This document shows, one piece after another, positions 1-7,896 of a DNA stretch of 64,000 nt (within the stretch, counting starts at the first letter, position 1; each line of letters opens with the position of its first letter). The translations under genes were made by a program, and so were the position numbers. The notes below the pieces were generated by a model, which worked only from the letters and a program-made list of their open reading frames with translations, did not search any database and was not told the DNA's origin. Origin of the DNA: Rhodopseudomonas palustris (lineage in GTDB: Bacteria; Pseudomonadota; Alphaproteobacteria; Rhizobiales; Xanthobacteraceae); assembly GCF_034479375.1 (NCBI RefSeq), contig NZ_CP140155.1, forward strand, positions 2,046,001 through 2,110,000. The letters are read 5' to 3'.

Positions 1-248
1 CGCAGCGCGGCGGCGCGGCCGGCGGCATGTTTGAGATCGAGGCAGATGCTGCGCTTGTTGCGGTTGGCGTTGAGGAACACCGGGCCCATGCCGGGATGGC
101 GCGAAGGCCCGATCTGCCGGGTGACGTCGCCGTCGGGGGATTCGATCTTGATCACGTCGGCGCCGTAGTCGCCGAGCATCTGGGTCGCGTAGGGCCCCAT
201 CAGCACCGACGTCATGTCGACGATCTTCACGCCCTCGAGTGGCCCCAT
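1..248 (-). CDS. CoA-transferase family III (CaiB/BaiF), N-terminal fragment
   Basis: This is the first ~82 codons of a type III CoA-transferase, which moves CoA between a donor thioester and a carboxylic acid. The gene leaves the window at base 1. The N-terminus shows the family hallmark '[20 protein letters not shown]' followed by an '[12 protein letters not shown]' stretch. The ATG at 248 begins [15 protein letters not shown], the usual family start. The same signature occurs in the full-length paralogue at 35421-36614. Its divergent neighbour is a hotdog-fold protein and the next genes are an acyl-CoA ligase and a thiolase, so it probably belongs to an organic-acid or fatty-acid CoA pathway. 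The substrate cannot be told from the sequence. Confidence 0.88.
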   Translation of the reverse strand, partial: MGPLEGVKIVDMTSVLMGPYATQMLGDYGADVIKIESPDGDVTRQIGPSRHPGMGPVFLNANRNKRSICLDLKHAAGRAAAL

Positions 249-381
249 CGTCGCGATCGCTCCCCGATGCGGATAGCGGCGCTCTCACAGGCACCGTCGT
301 TTCGGTGTAGCGTGGAGCGCGAGCCGAGATCAAGCAGGCGCGCGGCATGGCTCCATGCAGCCTCGATCGCCGCACGCGATG

Positions 382-396
382 TTCCGCGACACGGAA
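382..396. promoter_or_regulatory. Perfect 5-5-5 inverted repeat, candidate operator
   Basis: TTCCG-CGACA-CGGAA is a perfect 15-base inverted repeat in the 239-base intergenic region between the divergent CoA-transferase and hotdog genes. Its spacing and position suit a dimeric repressor such as a TetR-family protein. No regulator gene is visible nearby, so the binding protein is unknown. Confidence 0.35.
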
Positions 397-487
397 TCGT
401 CGCGCGACGTCATTGACCGCAGTGCAACGTGACTTCATTGGTTGCGCCGGCAGACCCACGCCGCGATCCCTCCGCCAGAGCCGCCAG

Positions 488-1372
488 ATGACGACGCATC
501 ACAAGACCTTCTTCGCGACGCCATCATTGCCGGTGATGGGGCTGGGCGCGTTGTGGCCGTCGCCGGGCTGGAACGCGAAGGATGGCTTCCCGGAATTCAG
601 CTTCATCTGGCGCGACTACCGCATCGACCGGCAGGCGCTCGGCGTGCTGCAGCGCCTCGCCGGCGGCGACGATGCCGCCACCACCGAGCGGCTGCTGCTG
701 CTCGCGCCGCACGTCACCGGCTTTCGCCTGACGCTGGCGATGCTGATGCATCCGCGCTGGCCGCTGCCGATCTGGCGGGCGCTGCAATTGCGCAACCGGC
801 TGATCCGCCGTGGCGAGATCAAGGTCGCGTATCCGTCCGATCTGATTGCGCGGGCGACCGCCTGGCGCGTCCACGACAAGGGCATCGAGCTCGACATCCA
901 CGCGCAACTGCTGCAGGGCGATGATTGCCCGTGGGAGAGCATCACGACGTTCTATTATCGCGGCCGCTTCGCGCCGCTATTCGTGCACGGCGCGGCCGAG
1001 GGGGCCGCCTTCGCGTCGCCGTCGGTCGACGCGACGCTGCCGCCGGTCGCGCATTGGAACGTCGAGGGCCATCGTCGCCTGCGCTGGGCGCGGCTGACCG
1101 GCGACGCCAATCCGCTACATCTGCTCGACGCCTATGCGCAGCGGACCGGCTTCGCCGCCGCCTCGGCGCACCCGCAGCGGATCGCGGCGCAATGCCTCGG
1201 GCACCTCGCTCAGCCGCAGAAGCCGCCGCAGCAGCTCGATCTGTGGCTGAAAGGCCCGGTGTACTACGGCCGCGCCGTCACGCTGCGGCAGGCCGCGGGC
1301 GACGACGGCGACGCTTTCGCGCTGTGGGTCGACGGCGACGAGCGGCCGGCGATGGTGGGGGTGATGCGTTGA
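488..1372 (+). CDS. MaoC-like / hotdog-fold acyl dehydratase-type protein
   Basis: The product is 294 residues when started at the ATG at 488, which gives MTTHHKTFFATPSLP. An open frame continues upstream to 347 but has no convincing ribosome site there. The C-terminal half carries 'ARLTGDANPLHLLDAYAQR', which resembles the hydratase-2 motif of MaoC proteins (catalytic Asp and His in the D-x-N-P-x-H arrangement). The N-terminal half is not clearly recognised and may be a degenerate second hotdog. The likely role is hydration of enoyl-CoA or binding of an acyl thioester, in keeping with the ligase and thiolase downstream on the other strand. The active-site match is good but the substrate is unknown. 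Confidence 0.7.
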   Translation: MTTHHKTFFATPSLPVMGLGALWPSPGWNAKDGFPEFSFIWRDYRIDRQALGVLQRLAGGDDAATTERLLLLAPHVTGFRLTLAMLMHPRWPLPIWRALQLRNRLIRRGEIKVAYPSDLIARATAWRVHDKGIELDIHAQLLQGDDCPWESITTFYYRGRFAPLFVHGAAEGAAFASPSVDATLPPVAHWNVEGHRRLRWARLTGDANPLHLLDAYAQRTGFAAASAHPQRIAAQCLGHLAQPQKPPQQLDLWLKGPVYYGRAVTLRQAAGDDGDAFALWVDGDERPAMVGVMR

Positions 1373-1375
1373 CTC

Positions 1376-1458
1376 CGTCATTGCGAGCGCAGCGAAGCAA
1401 TCCAGAGGCGCCGAGCACGGGGCTGGATTGCTTCGTCGCTTCGCTCCTCGCAATGACG
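1376..1458. repeat. Palindromic intergenic repeat, family A
   Basis: Inverted arms CGTCATTGCGAGCG...GAAGCAATCCAG and CTGGATTGCTTC...CGCAATGACG form a long imperfect hairpin. It lies between two convergent stop codons. A second copy is at 29701-29772. Confidence 0.8.
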
Positions 1459-1474
1459 CGGGGAGGTCCCGCGC

Positions 1475-3001
1475 TTACTTCACCATCTTGCGCAACTCGG
1501 TCTTCAGCACCTTGCCGTAATTGTTCTTCGGCAACTGATCGAGATAGACGTAGCGCTTCGGGCGTTTGAAGCGGGCGATGGCATCGAGGCAATGCGCGTC
1601 GAGCGCGGCATCGTCGGGCGCAGAGCCCTCGACCAGCACCACGCATGCGACGACGTTCTCGCCCCATTCGGGATCGGCGACGCCGATCGCGGAGACCTCG
1701 CGCACCGCGGGGTGCGTCAGCAGCGCTTCTTCCACCTCGCGCGGATAGATGTTGGTGCCGCCGGAGATGATCACGTCCTTGGAGCGGTCGGACAGCGTGA
1801 GAAAGCCGTCCTCGTCCAGCCGGCCGACGTCGCCGGTGCGCAGCCAGCCGTCTTTCAGCGTCTCGGCATTGGCGTCGGGATTGTTCCAGTAGCCGCGCAT
1901 CACGGTCGGGCCCTTGGCCTCGATCTCGCCGGTCTCGCCGGCCGGCAACACCTCGCCGTCCGCGCCGGTGATCCGCACGGAAAGAGCACTCTGCGCGGTG
2001 CCGACCGAGGCCAGCCGCTGCAGATGGCGCGGATGCTCGGTGTCCGCATGCAGCTCGCGCTTCAGCGAGGTGATCGCCATCGGCGACTCGCCCTGGCCGT
2101 AGATCTGCACGAAGCGCTGGCCCATCACGCCGAGCGCGTCGCGGATGTCGGCGAGATACATCGGCCCGCCGCCATAGACGATGGTGCGCAGCCCCTCGCC
2201 GGTCTCGCCGCGGCGCCGGGCGGCCTCGACCAGGCGCTTGATCATCGTCGGCGCGGCGAACATCGCGACATTGCCGAGCTGTTTGCCGAGATCGAGCACC
2301 TCGCCGGGATCGAACCCTTTCGACGGCGGCACCACGTGACGCGCGCCGAACCGGGTGTGGATCATGTTGTAGAGCCCCGCGCCGTGCGAGATCGGCGCGG
2401 CGTAGAGCGCGGCGTCGTCCGGCGTCACCGCGTCGACGTCGGCCAGATAGCCCAGCGACATCGCGATCAGATTGCCGTGGCTGAGCATCACGCCCTTCGG
2501 CCGGCCGGTGGTGCCGGAGGTGTAGAACAGCCAGGCGAGATCGGCATCCTCGCGCGCCACAGGCGCCGCCGGCCCGTCGCCGCTGCGGGCGCGGACATAG
2601 GCGTCGCTGTCGAGCGCCAGCGTCGCCATGCCGGCCGGCAGATCGCCCGCGGCCTCGTTGAAGGTGTCCGCGGTGTCGTCGCAGATCAGCGCCAGCTTGG
2701 CGCCGGAATTGCTGCAGATCCACGCCGCCTCGCGGCCGTGCAGCTTGGCGTTGATCGGAACCGCCACCGCGCCGGCCCACCAGATGCCGTACAGCGCCTC
2801 GAGATATTGCGTGCAATTATGCGCGAACAGCGCGACGCGATCGCCCGGGACGATGCCGTAGTCGCGTTGAAGCGCGGCGGCGAACGCGGCGGCGCGATCA
2901 GCAAACGTCGCGTAGTCCGCCTCGGTCGTGGTGCCGGTGAGCAAGGCCGGCGCGGACGGCCGCAGCCGTGCGCTCGCGGCGAGCCATTGCGCCAGATTCA
3001 T
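1475..3001 (-). CDS. AMP-dependent acyl-CoA synthetase/ligase
   Basis: A 508-residue ANL-superfamily adenylate-forming enzyme that activates a carboxylate with ATP and CoA. The P-loop-like A3 motif 'YTSGTTGRPKGVMLSHGN' is present. So are the A7/A8 region 'GWLRTGDVGRLDEDGFL...DRSKDVIISGGTNIYPREVE' and the C-terminal catalytic lysine in 'NNYGKVLKTEL'. The start at 3001 (MNLAQWLAASARL) was chosen because GAGAGG stands seven bases upstream; the frame is open to 3052 without a better site. The length is normal for medium or long-chain ligases. With the thiolase upstream in the same direction it looks like a beta-oxidation-type pair. Chain-length preference cannot be read from the sequence. Confidence 0.9.
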   Translation of the reverse strand: MNLAQWLAASARLRPSAPALLTGTTTEADYATFADRAAAFAAALQRDYGIVPGDRVALFAHNCTQYLEALYGIWWAGAVAVPINAKLHGREAAWICSNSGAKLALICDDTADTFNEAAGDLPAGMATLALDSDAYVRARSGDGPAAPVAREDADLAWLFYTSGTTGRPKGVMLSHGNLIAMSLGYLADVDAVTPDDAALYAAPISHGAGLYNMIHTRFGARHVVPPSKGFDPGEVLDLGKQLGNVAMFAAPTMIKRLVEAARRRGETGEGLRTIVYGGGPMYLADIRDALGVMGQRFVQIYGQGESPMAITSLKRELHADTEHPRHLQRLASVGTAQSALSVRITGADGEVLPAGETGEIEAKGPTVMRGYWNNPDANAETLKDGWLRTGDVGRLDEDGFLTLSDRSKDVIISGGTNIYPREVEEALLTHPAVREVSAIGVADPEWGENVVACVVLVEGSAPDDAALDAHCLDAIARFKRPKRYVYLDQLPKNNYGKVLKTELRKMVK

Positions 3002-3057
3002 CGCGCGCCTCTCAAGTGAATTTGGACGAAGGGGTCGTTGATGCCGACTCACTCACG

Positions 3058-3147
3058 CGTCATGGCCGGGCTTGTCCCGGCCGTCCACGTCTTCGATGCG
3101 GAGCAACCTTCAAGACGTGGATGCCCGGCACAAGGCCGGGCATGACG
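3058..3147. repeat. Palindromic intergenic repeat, family B
   Basis: Arms of the type CGTCATGGCCGGGCTTGTCC and its complement near CAAGGCCGGGCATGACG flank a short loop. It lies between the thiolase stop and the ligase start. Other family B copies are at 4422, 7603, 12472, 34965 and 36857. Confidence 0.8.
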
Positions 3148-3163
3148 AACGAGAGGCCATTAC

Positions 3164-4333
3164 TCATTTCGCCGGTTCGAGCACCGAGACGTAGTTGGCG
3201 ACGGCGGCGCCGCCCATGTTGAAGATGCCGCCGAGCTTGGCGTCCTTGATCTGCATCCCTTCCGGCGCCTGGCCGAGCAGCTGCATCGCGGTCAGCACGT
3301 GCATCGACACGCCGGTGGCGCCGATCGGATGGCCCTTGGCCTTGAGCCCGCCGGACGGATTGATCGGCAGCTTGCCGTCCTTCTGGGTCCAGCCTTCCTT
3401 GATGGCGCGGGCGCCCTGCCCCTTCGGCGTCAGCCCCATCGCTTCGTATTCGATCAGCTCGGCGATGGTGAAGCAATCGTGGGTCTCGACGAAGGACAGA
3501 TCATCGAGCGTGACGCTGGCGTCGGCCAGCGCGCGCTGCCAGGCGACGGTGCAGCCTTCGAATTGCAGGATGTCGCGCTTCGACATCGGCAGGAAATCCT
3601 GCGCGTGGGCGCGAGCGCGGATGTTGACCGCCTTGCCCATCGTTTTGGCGTTCTCCGCCGAGGTCAGCACCAGCGCGGCGGCGCCGTCCGACACCAGCGA
3701 GCAGTCGGTGCGCTTCAGCGGACCGGCGACGAACGGGTTCTTTTCGCCTTCGGCGCGGCAGAACTCGAAGCCGAAATCCTTGCGCATCTGCGCATAGGGA
3801 TTGGACACGCCGTTGTGATGGTTCTTGGCGGCGATCATGGCGAGGGCGTCGGACTGGTCGCCGTATTTCTGGAAGTATCGTTGCGCGATGATGCCGAACA
3901 CGCCGGCGAAGCCCGCGGGCGTCTCGCCGTCTTCCGGCAGATAGGAGGCGCGCAGCAGGTTCTTGCCGATTTCCGGGCCCGGCGTCCGCGTCATCTGTTC
4001 GACGCCGACCACCAGCACCACCTTGGCGGCGCCGGCCTCGATCGCGCGGATGCCCTGATGCACGGCGGCGGAACCGGTGGCGCAGGCGTTCTCGACGCGG
4101 GTGGCGGGCTTGAAGCGCAGCGCCGGATCGGCCTGCAGCACCAGAGCGGCGGTGAAATCCTGCGGTGAGAAGCCGGCGTTGAAATGCCCGAGCACGATTT
4201 CATCGACATCGGCGGCGGCGATGCCGGCATCCGCAATCGCCTCGTTGGCGACCCGGACGATCATGCTCTCGACGGTCTCGGCGTCGAACTTGCCGAAGGG
4301 CATATGCGCCCATCCAACGATGCTGGCGGTCAT
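3164..4333 (-). CDS. Thiolase, SCP2/acetyl-CoA acetyltransferase type
   Basis: A 389-residue thiolase that cleaves or condenses 3-ketoacyl-CoA. The nucleophilic cysteine is C84 in 'ENACATGSAAVHQG'. The region 'ETHDCFTIAELIEYEAMG' is typical of the SCP-x/SCP2 branch rather than classical FadA, and the C-terminal 'GGLKAKGHPIGATG' holds the conserved His loop. The ATG at 4333 follows GAGGAG. This branch usually lacks the second catalytic cysteine motif of biosynthetic thiolases and often acts on branched or unusual acyl-CoAs. It precedes the acyl-CoA ligase on the same strand. Confidence 0.9.
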   Translation of the reverse strand: MTASIVGWAHMPFGKFDAETVESMIVRVANEAIADAGIAAADVDEIVLGHFNAGFSPQDFTAALVLQADPALRFKPATRVENACATGSAAVHQGIRAIEAGAAKVVLVVGVEQMTRTPGPEIGKNLLRASYLPEDGETPAGFAGVFGIIAQRYFQKYGDQSDALAMIAAKNHHNGVSNPYAQMRKDFGFEFCRAEGEKNPFVAGPLKRTDCSLVSDGAAALVLTSAENAKTMGKAVNIRARAHAQDFLPMSKRDILQFEGCTVAWQRALADASVTLDDLSFVETHDCFTIAELIEYEAMGLTPKGQGARAIKEGWTQKDGKLPINPSGGLKAKGHPIGATGVSMHVLTAMQLLGQAPEGMQIKDAKLGGIFNMGGAAVANYVSVLEPAK

Positions 4334-4421
4334 GGCGTTTCTCCTCGATCGGGTTGCTGGTTTGGCCGGAATATAGGACGACCGTCAGCCAAAAGCATCC
4401 CCCGTGGGACGCATAAAGACC

Positions 4422-4495
4422 CGTCATGCCCGGGCTTGACCCGGGCATCCATCACCCAAAGAAGATGGATCGCCGGGTCGAGCCCGGCGATGACG
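4422..4495. repeat. Palindromic intergenic repeat, family B
   Basis: CGTCATGCCCGGGCTTGACC pairs with a diverged arm ending GAGCCCGGCGATGACG. It separates the sugar-acid dehydrogenase from the thiolase gene. Confidence 0.8.
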
Positions 4496-4507
4496 CCTGT
4501 GCGTTGG

Positions 4508-5494
4508 TCAAGCGACGAAATTCCCGCCGAGTTCATCCTCGATATGGATGCGGATGATGTCGTCGAAGGTGGTCTCCGCCGTGGTGAAGCCGAGCGCACG
4601 CGCGCGGTCGGTCGCAAAATTGCGCGGCCAGCCGGCGACGATGCCCATGATCACCGGATCAGGCTCGCGCCTGATCCGCGCCACGACGCTGTTGCCGGCG
4701 ACGCGCTCCAGTGCGGCGATCTGTTCGCCGACGGTGGCGGCGAGGCCGGGCATCGACAGATTGCGGCGCGGGCCGATCGCTTGCGTGTCCATCGTGCCGG
4801 CATGGATCAGGAAGCCGACGGCGGAGCGCGGCGAGGCGTGCCAGTGCATCACCTCGTCCGACACCGGGAGCACCGCCTCGTGGCCGGCGAGCGGCTCGCG
4901 GATGATGTTGGAGAAGAAGCCGGACGCCGCCTTGTTCGGCTTGCCGGGGCGGACGCAGATCGTCGGCAGGCGGATGCCGACGCCGTCGAGAAAGCCCTTG
5001 CGCGTGTAGTCCGCGATCAGCAATTCGCAGATCGCCTTCTGGGTGCCGTAGCTGGTGAGCGGCGCCGAGAGGAATTCATCGCCGATCTGTTGCGGGAACG
5101 GCGCGCCGAACACCGCGATCGACGAGGTGAACACCAGCCGCGGATGATAGTCGTCGCCCTCGGCGCGGATCGCGTCGATCAGATGCCTCGTGCCGTCGAG
5201 ATTGATGCGGTAGCCCTTGTCGAAATCCGCCTCGGCCTCGCCCGACACGATCGCGGCGAGATGGAAGATCACATCGGAGCGATGCGCCACCAGCGAGGCG
5301 GCGGCGCCCGCATCCGCGAGATCGCTGGTGACCGTCGTGATCGGCATCGCCGCGTTGGCCGGCTTGGCCGGCGCGACCACGTCCTGCAGCGTCATCCGGG
5401 TGATCTCGCGATCACCGAGGCGACCGTCGGCGAGCAGCCGCTCCGTGAGTTTGCGCCCGACCATGCCGGCGGCGCCGAGGATGAGGATGTGCAA
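4508..5494 (-). CDS. denD: NAD-dependent epimerase/dehydratase family, D-erythronate dehydrogenase-like
   Basis: A 328-residue extended SDR resembling DenD, which oxidises D-erythronate to 2-oxo-tetronate in tetronate catabolism. The Rossmann motif 'HILILGAAGMVGRKLTERLL' is at the N-terminus, the catalytic Tyr and Lys are in 'SYGTQKAICELL', and the region 'RLPTICVRPGKPNKAASGFF' is typical of the DenD group. I prefer a TTG start at 5494, which gives the usual family N-terminus and has AGGG upstream. The upstream ATG at 5521 lies inside a palindromic repeat and has no ribosome site. It follows the sugar ABC transporter genes on the same strand. No DenC or OtnI homologue is present in the window, so the pathway assignment is an inference. 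Confidence 0.8.
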   Translation of the reverse strand: MHILILGAAGMVGRKLTERLLADGRLGDREITRMTLQDVVAPAKPANAAMPITTVTSDLADAGAAASLVAHRSDVIFHLAAIVSGEAEADFDKGYRINLDGTRHLIDAIRAEGDDYHPRLVFTSSIAVFGAPFPQQIGDEFLSAPLTSYGTQKAICELLIADYTRKGFLDGVGIRLPTICVRPGKPNKAASGFFSNIIREPLAGHEAVLPVSDEVMHWHASPRSAVGFLIHAGTMDTQAIGPRRNLSMPGLAATVGEQIAALERVAGNSVVARIRREPDPVIMGIVAGWPRNFATDRARALGFTTAETTFDDIIRIHIEDELGGNFVA

Positions 5495-5515
5495 GGCTGA
5501 TGTTTCCCTATCGTT

Positions 5516-5628
5516 CGTCATTCCGGGGCGCGCGAAGCGCGAACCCGGAATCTCTTCCGGGGAGAGATGCTAACGTGCTCGTGTCAGATTCCGGGTTCGC
5601 GCGCAATTGCGCGCGCCCCGGAATGACG
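5516..5628. repeat. Palindromic intergenic repeat, family C
   Basis: CGTCATTCCGGGGCGCGCGA...GAACCCGGAAT and its complement ATTCCGGGTTCGCGCGC...CCCCGGAATGACG form a long hairpin. It overlaps the alternative ATG of the dehydrogenase. Other copies are at 7718 and 27596. Confidence 0.85.
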
Positions 5629-5655
5629 GAGCCGACGTGAGTAGCGCCGCCACCG

Positions 5656-6579
5656 CTATTCCTTCACCGCGCCGGTCATCGCCGACACGTAGTGCTCGAC
5701 GAAGAACGCGTAGAGAATCACCAGCGGCAGCGAGCCGACCAGAGCGCCGGCCATCAGCGAGCCCCATTTGTAGATGTCGCCGTCGACGAATTCGTTGACG
5801 ATCGCCACCGGCACGGTCTTGTTCGGCGTCGACTGCAGGAAGGTCAGCGCGTAGATGAACTCGTTCCAGCACAGCGTGAACGAGAAGATGAAGGCCGAGA
5901 TCAGCCCCGGCACCGCCAGCGGCACGATGATCTTGGTCAGGATCTGCCAGCGCGAGGCGCCGTCGATCAGCGCGCATTCCTCCAGCTCGAACGGGATGGT
6001 CTTGAAATAGCCCATCAAGAGCCAGGTCGAGAACGGGATCAAGAGCGTCGGATAGACCAGGATCAGCGACAGCGGCGAGTCGAACAGGCCGTAGGCCTGG
6101 ATCACCGAGGCCAGCGGAATGAACAGGATCGACGGCGGCACCAGATAAGCGAGGAAGATCGCGCCGCCGACGCTGTCGGCGCCGCGGAAGCGCAGCCGCA
6201 CGATCGCATAGGCGGCGAGCACGCTGGCCACGATCGACAGCGTCGTCGCGGCGGCGGCGACATACATCGTGTTCCACAGCCAGCGCGGATATTGCGTCTC
6301 GAACAGCAGTTTCGAGATGTGCTTGAACGTCGGCTTGACCACCCAGAACGGGTTGTAGGTGTCCATGTCGATGAGCTGCTCGTCGGGTTTGATCGAGGTC
6401 AGCGCCATCCAGTAGAACGGGAACAGCAGGATCACGACGATGATGAACAACGGCAGATACAGCGTCACCAGCCGGCGCGGCAGCGACTCCAGATAGCTCA
6501 TGCCCTCGCTGTCGTCGTCCTTGGCGACGGTCGCGGCCTTGACGGCGAGGCGCGGGTCGGATGCGGTGGTCTCAGTCAT
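5656..6579 (-). CDS. Sugar ABC transporter permease, MalG/UgpE type
   Basis: A 307-residue inner-membrane permease of the CUT1 family. It has an N-terminal cytoplasmic stretch, about six predicted membrane segments, and the EAA loop 'EECALIDGASRWQILTKIIVPLAVPG' that contacts the ATPase. It lies eight bases downstream of the partner permease and follows the binding-protein and ATPase genes on the same strand. Together they form a complete importer for a sugar, polyol or glycerophosphodiester. The substrate is not evident; the neighbouring sugar-acid enzymes suggest a polyol, sugar or aldonate. Confidence 0.9.
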   Translation of the reverse strand: MTETTASDPRLAVKAATVAKDDDSEGMSYLESLPRRLVTLYLPLFIIVVILLFPFYWMALTSIKPDEQLIDMDTYNPFWVVKPTFKHISKLLFETQYPRWLWNTMYVAAAATTLSIVASVLAAYAIVRLRFRGADSVGGAIFLAYLVPPSILFIPLASVIQAYGLFDSPLSLILVYPTLLIPFSTWLLMGYFKTIPFELEECALIDGASRWQILTKIIVPLAVPGLISAFIFSFTLCWNEFIYALTFLQSTPNKTVPVAIVNEFVDGDIYKWGSLMAGALVGSLPLVILYAFFVEHYVSAMTGAVKE

Positions 6580-6587
6580 GGCGCGCC

Positions 6588-7541
6588 TCAGTCATTGTCG
6601 GTTCCTTGCTGCCACTTGCGGCGCTGCATGCCGAACCACGAGATCGAGATCGCCGCCAGCAGGAACGGGATCATCGCGGTGGCGATCGCCGCGCCCTCGC
6701 CCAGCCGGCCGGAGAGGATGCCGCGCTGATAGCTCAGCGTCGCCATCAGATGCGTGGCGTTGACCGGCCCGCCGCGGGTCAGCGCCCAGATCAGCTGGAA
6801 ATCGGTGAAAGTGAACAGCACCGAGAACGTCATCACCACGGCGATGATCGGCGTCAGCAGCGGATAGGTGATGTAGCGGAAGCGCTGCCACGAGGTCGCG
6901 CCGTCGAGCGTCGCGGCCTCGTACAGCGACGGCGACACCGTCTGCAGCCCGGCCAAGAGAGTGATCGCGACGAACGGCACGCCGCGCCAGATATTGGCGA
7001 AGATCACGGATGCGCGCGCCCAGCTCGTGTCGCCGAGGAAGTTGATGTTCTGGTCGATCAGACCGAGCTTGATCAGCGACCAGGAGATGATCGAGAACTG
7101 CGAATCGTAGATCCACCAGAAAGCGATCGCGGACAGCACGGTCGGCACGATGAACGGCACCAGCACCGCGGCGCGGATCATCGCCTTGAACGGCATGTGC
7201 CGGTTCAGCAGCAGCGCCAGATACAGCCCGACCGCGAATTTGATGGCGCTGGCGACCGTCGTGTAGAGGATGGTGTTGAACACCGACAGCCAGAAGATCG
7301 AATCGTCCCACAGCCATTCGTAGTTCTCGACGCCGACATAGACGCCGTCGCGGCCGATTCGTGCGTCGGTGAAGCTCATCCACACGCCGAGGAACAACGG
7401 ATAGGCCAGAAACAGGATCAGGAACGCCGCCGCCGGCATCATGAACCACAGCGCCAGCCAGTTGCGGTTGGTCGAGAGCCGCTGCCACGCCGACGCGCCG
7501 CCATGCGACCGCGCCGGCGCTGACGTCTGGATGGTGCTCAT
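6588..7541 (-). CDS. Sugar ABC transporter permease, MalF/UgpA type
   Basis: A 317-residue permease with six predicted membrane segments and the EAA loop 'LYEAATLDGATSWQRFRYITYPLLTP'. The cytoplasmic N-terminus is short, unlike the long MalF of enterics, and matches the UgpA/LacF-sized members. Its start at 7541 lies about 355 bases beyond the stop of the binding-protein gene, and that gap holds two palindromic repeats. It pairs with the permease at 5656-6579 to form the heterodimeric channel. Confidence 0.9.
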   Translation of the reverse strand: MSTIQTSAPARSHGGASAWQRLSTNRNWLALWFMMPAAAFLILFLAYPLFLGVWMSFTDARIGRDGVYVGVENYEWLWDDSIFWLSVFNTILYTTVASAIKFAVGLYLALLLNRHMPFKAMIRAAVLVPFIVPTVLSAIAFWWIYDSQFSIISWSLIKLGLIDQNINFLGDTSWARASVIFANIWRGVPFVAITLLAGLQTVSPSLYEAATLDGATSWQRFRYITYPLLTPIIAVVMTFSVLFTFTDFQLIWALTRGGPVNATHLMATLSYQRGILSGRLGEGAAIATAMIPFLLAAISISWFGMQRRKWQQGTDND

Positions 7542-7602
7542 CGCCGAGTGCTCTCTTCTGACGTCGTGCGCTGGCTCATTTGAACGACCCGTTGCTTGTC
7601 TT

Positions 7603-7687
7603 CGTCACGCCCGGGCTCGTCCCGGGCATCCACGTCTCGCTGCAGTGCCGGTTGTCGTGGATGGCCGGGACAAGCCCGGCCATGACG
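7603..7687. repeat. Palindromic intergenic repeat, family B
   Basis: CGTCACGCCCGGGCTCGTCC pairs with GGCCGGGACAAGCCCGGCCATGACG. It is the first of two different repeat families in tandem in the 355-base gap between the binding protein and the first permease. Confidence 0.8.
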
Positions 7688-7717
7688 GCGTCGAGCAACC
7701 GCCGACACACTCACGTT

Positions 7718-7818
7718 CGTCATTCCGGGGCGCGCGGAGCGCGAACCCGGAATCCATAACCACCACGGGGAGTATGGATTCCGGGCCTGCGCCCCAAGGG
7801 GCGCATCCCGGAATGACG
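7718..7818. repeat. Palindromic intergenic repeat, family C
   Basis: CGTCATTCCGGGGCGCGCGG...AACCCGGAATCC pairs with GGATTCCGGG...GCATCCCGGAATGACG. It stands 30 bases after a family B copy inside the same transporter operon and may shape mRNA stability or termination there. Confidence 0.85.
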
Positions 7819-7896
7819 AACTTGAAGGTTCAATTCGTGGCCTCACCAACGACTGCGAGGTCGGCGCGGCGCGCCGATCTCTCGGCGTCAATCGCC

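Noticed and set aside
27..416. 129-residue open frame on the plus strand
   Set aside because: Antisense to the CoA-transferase start, which has strong family motifs.
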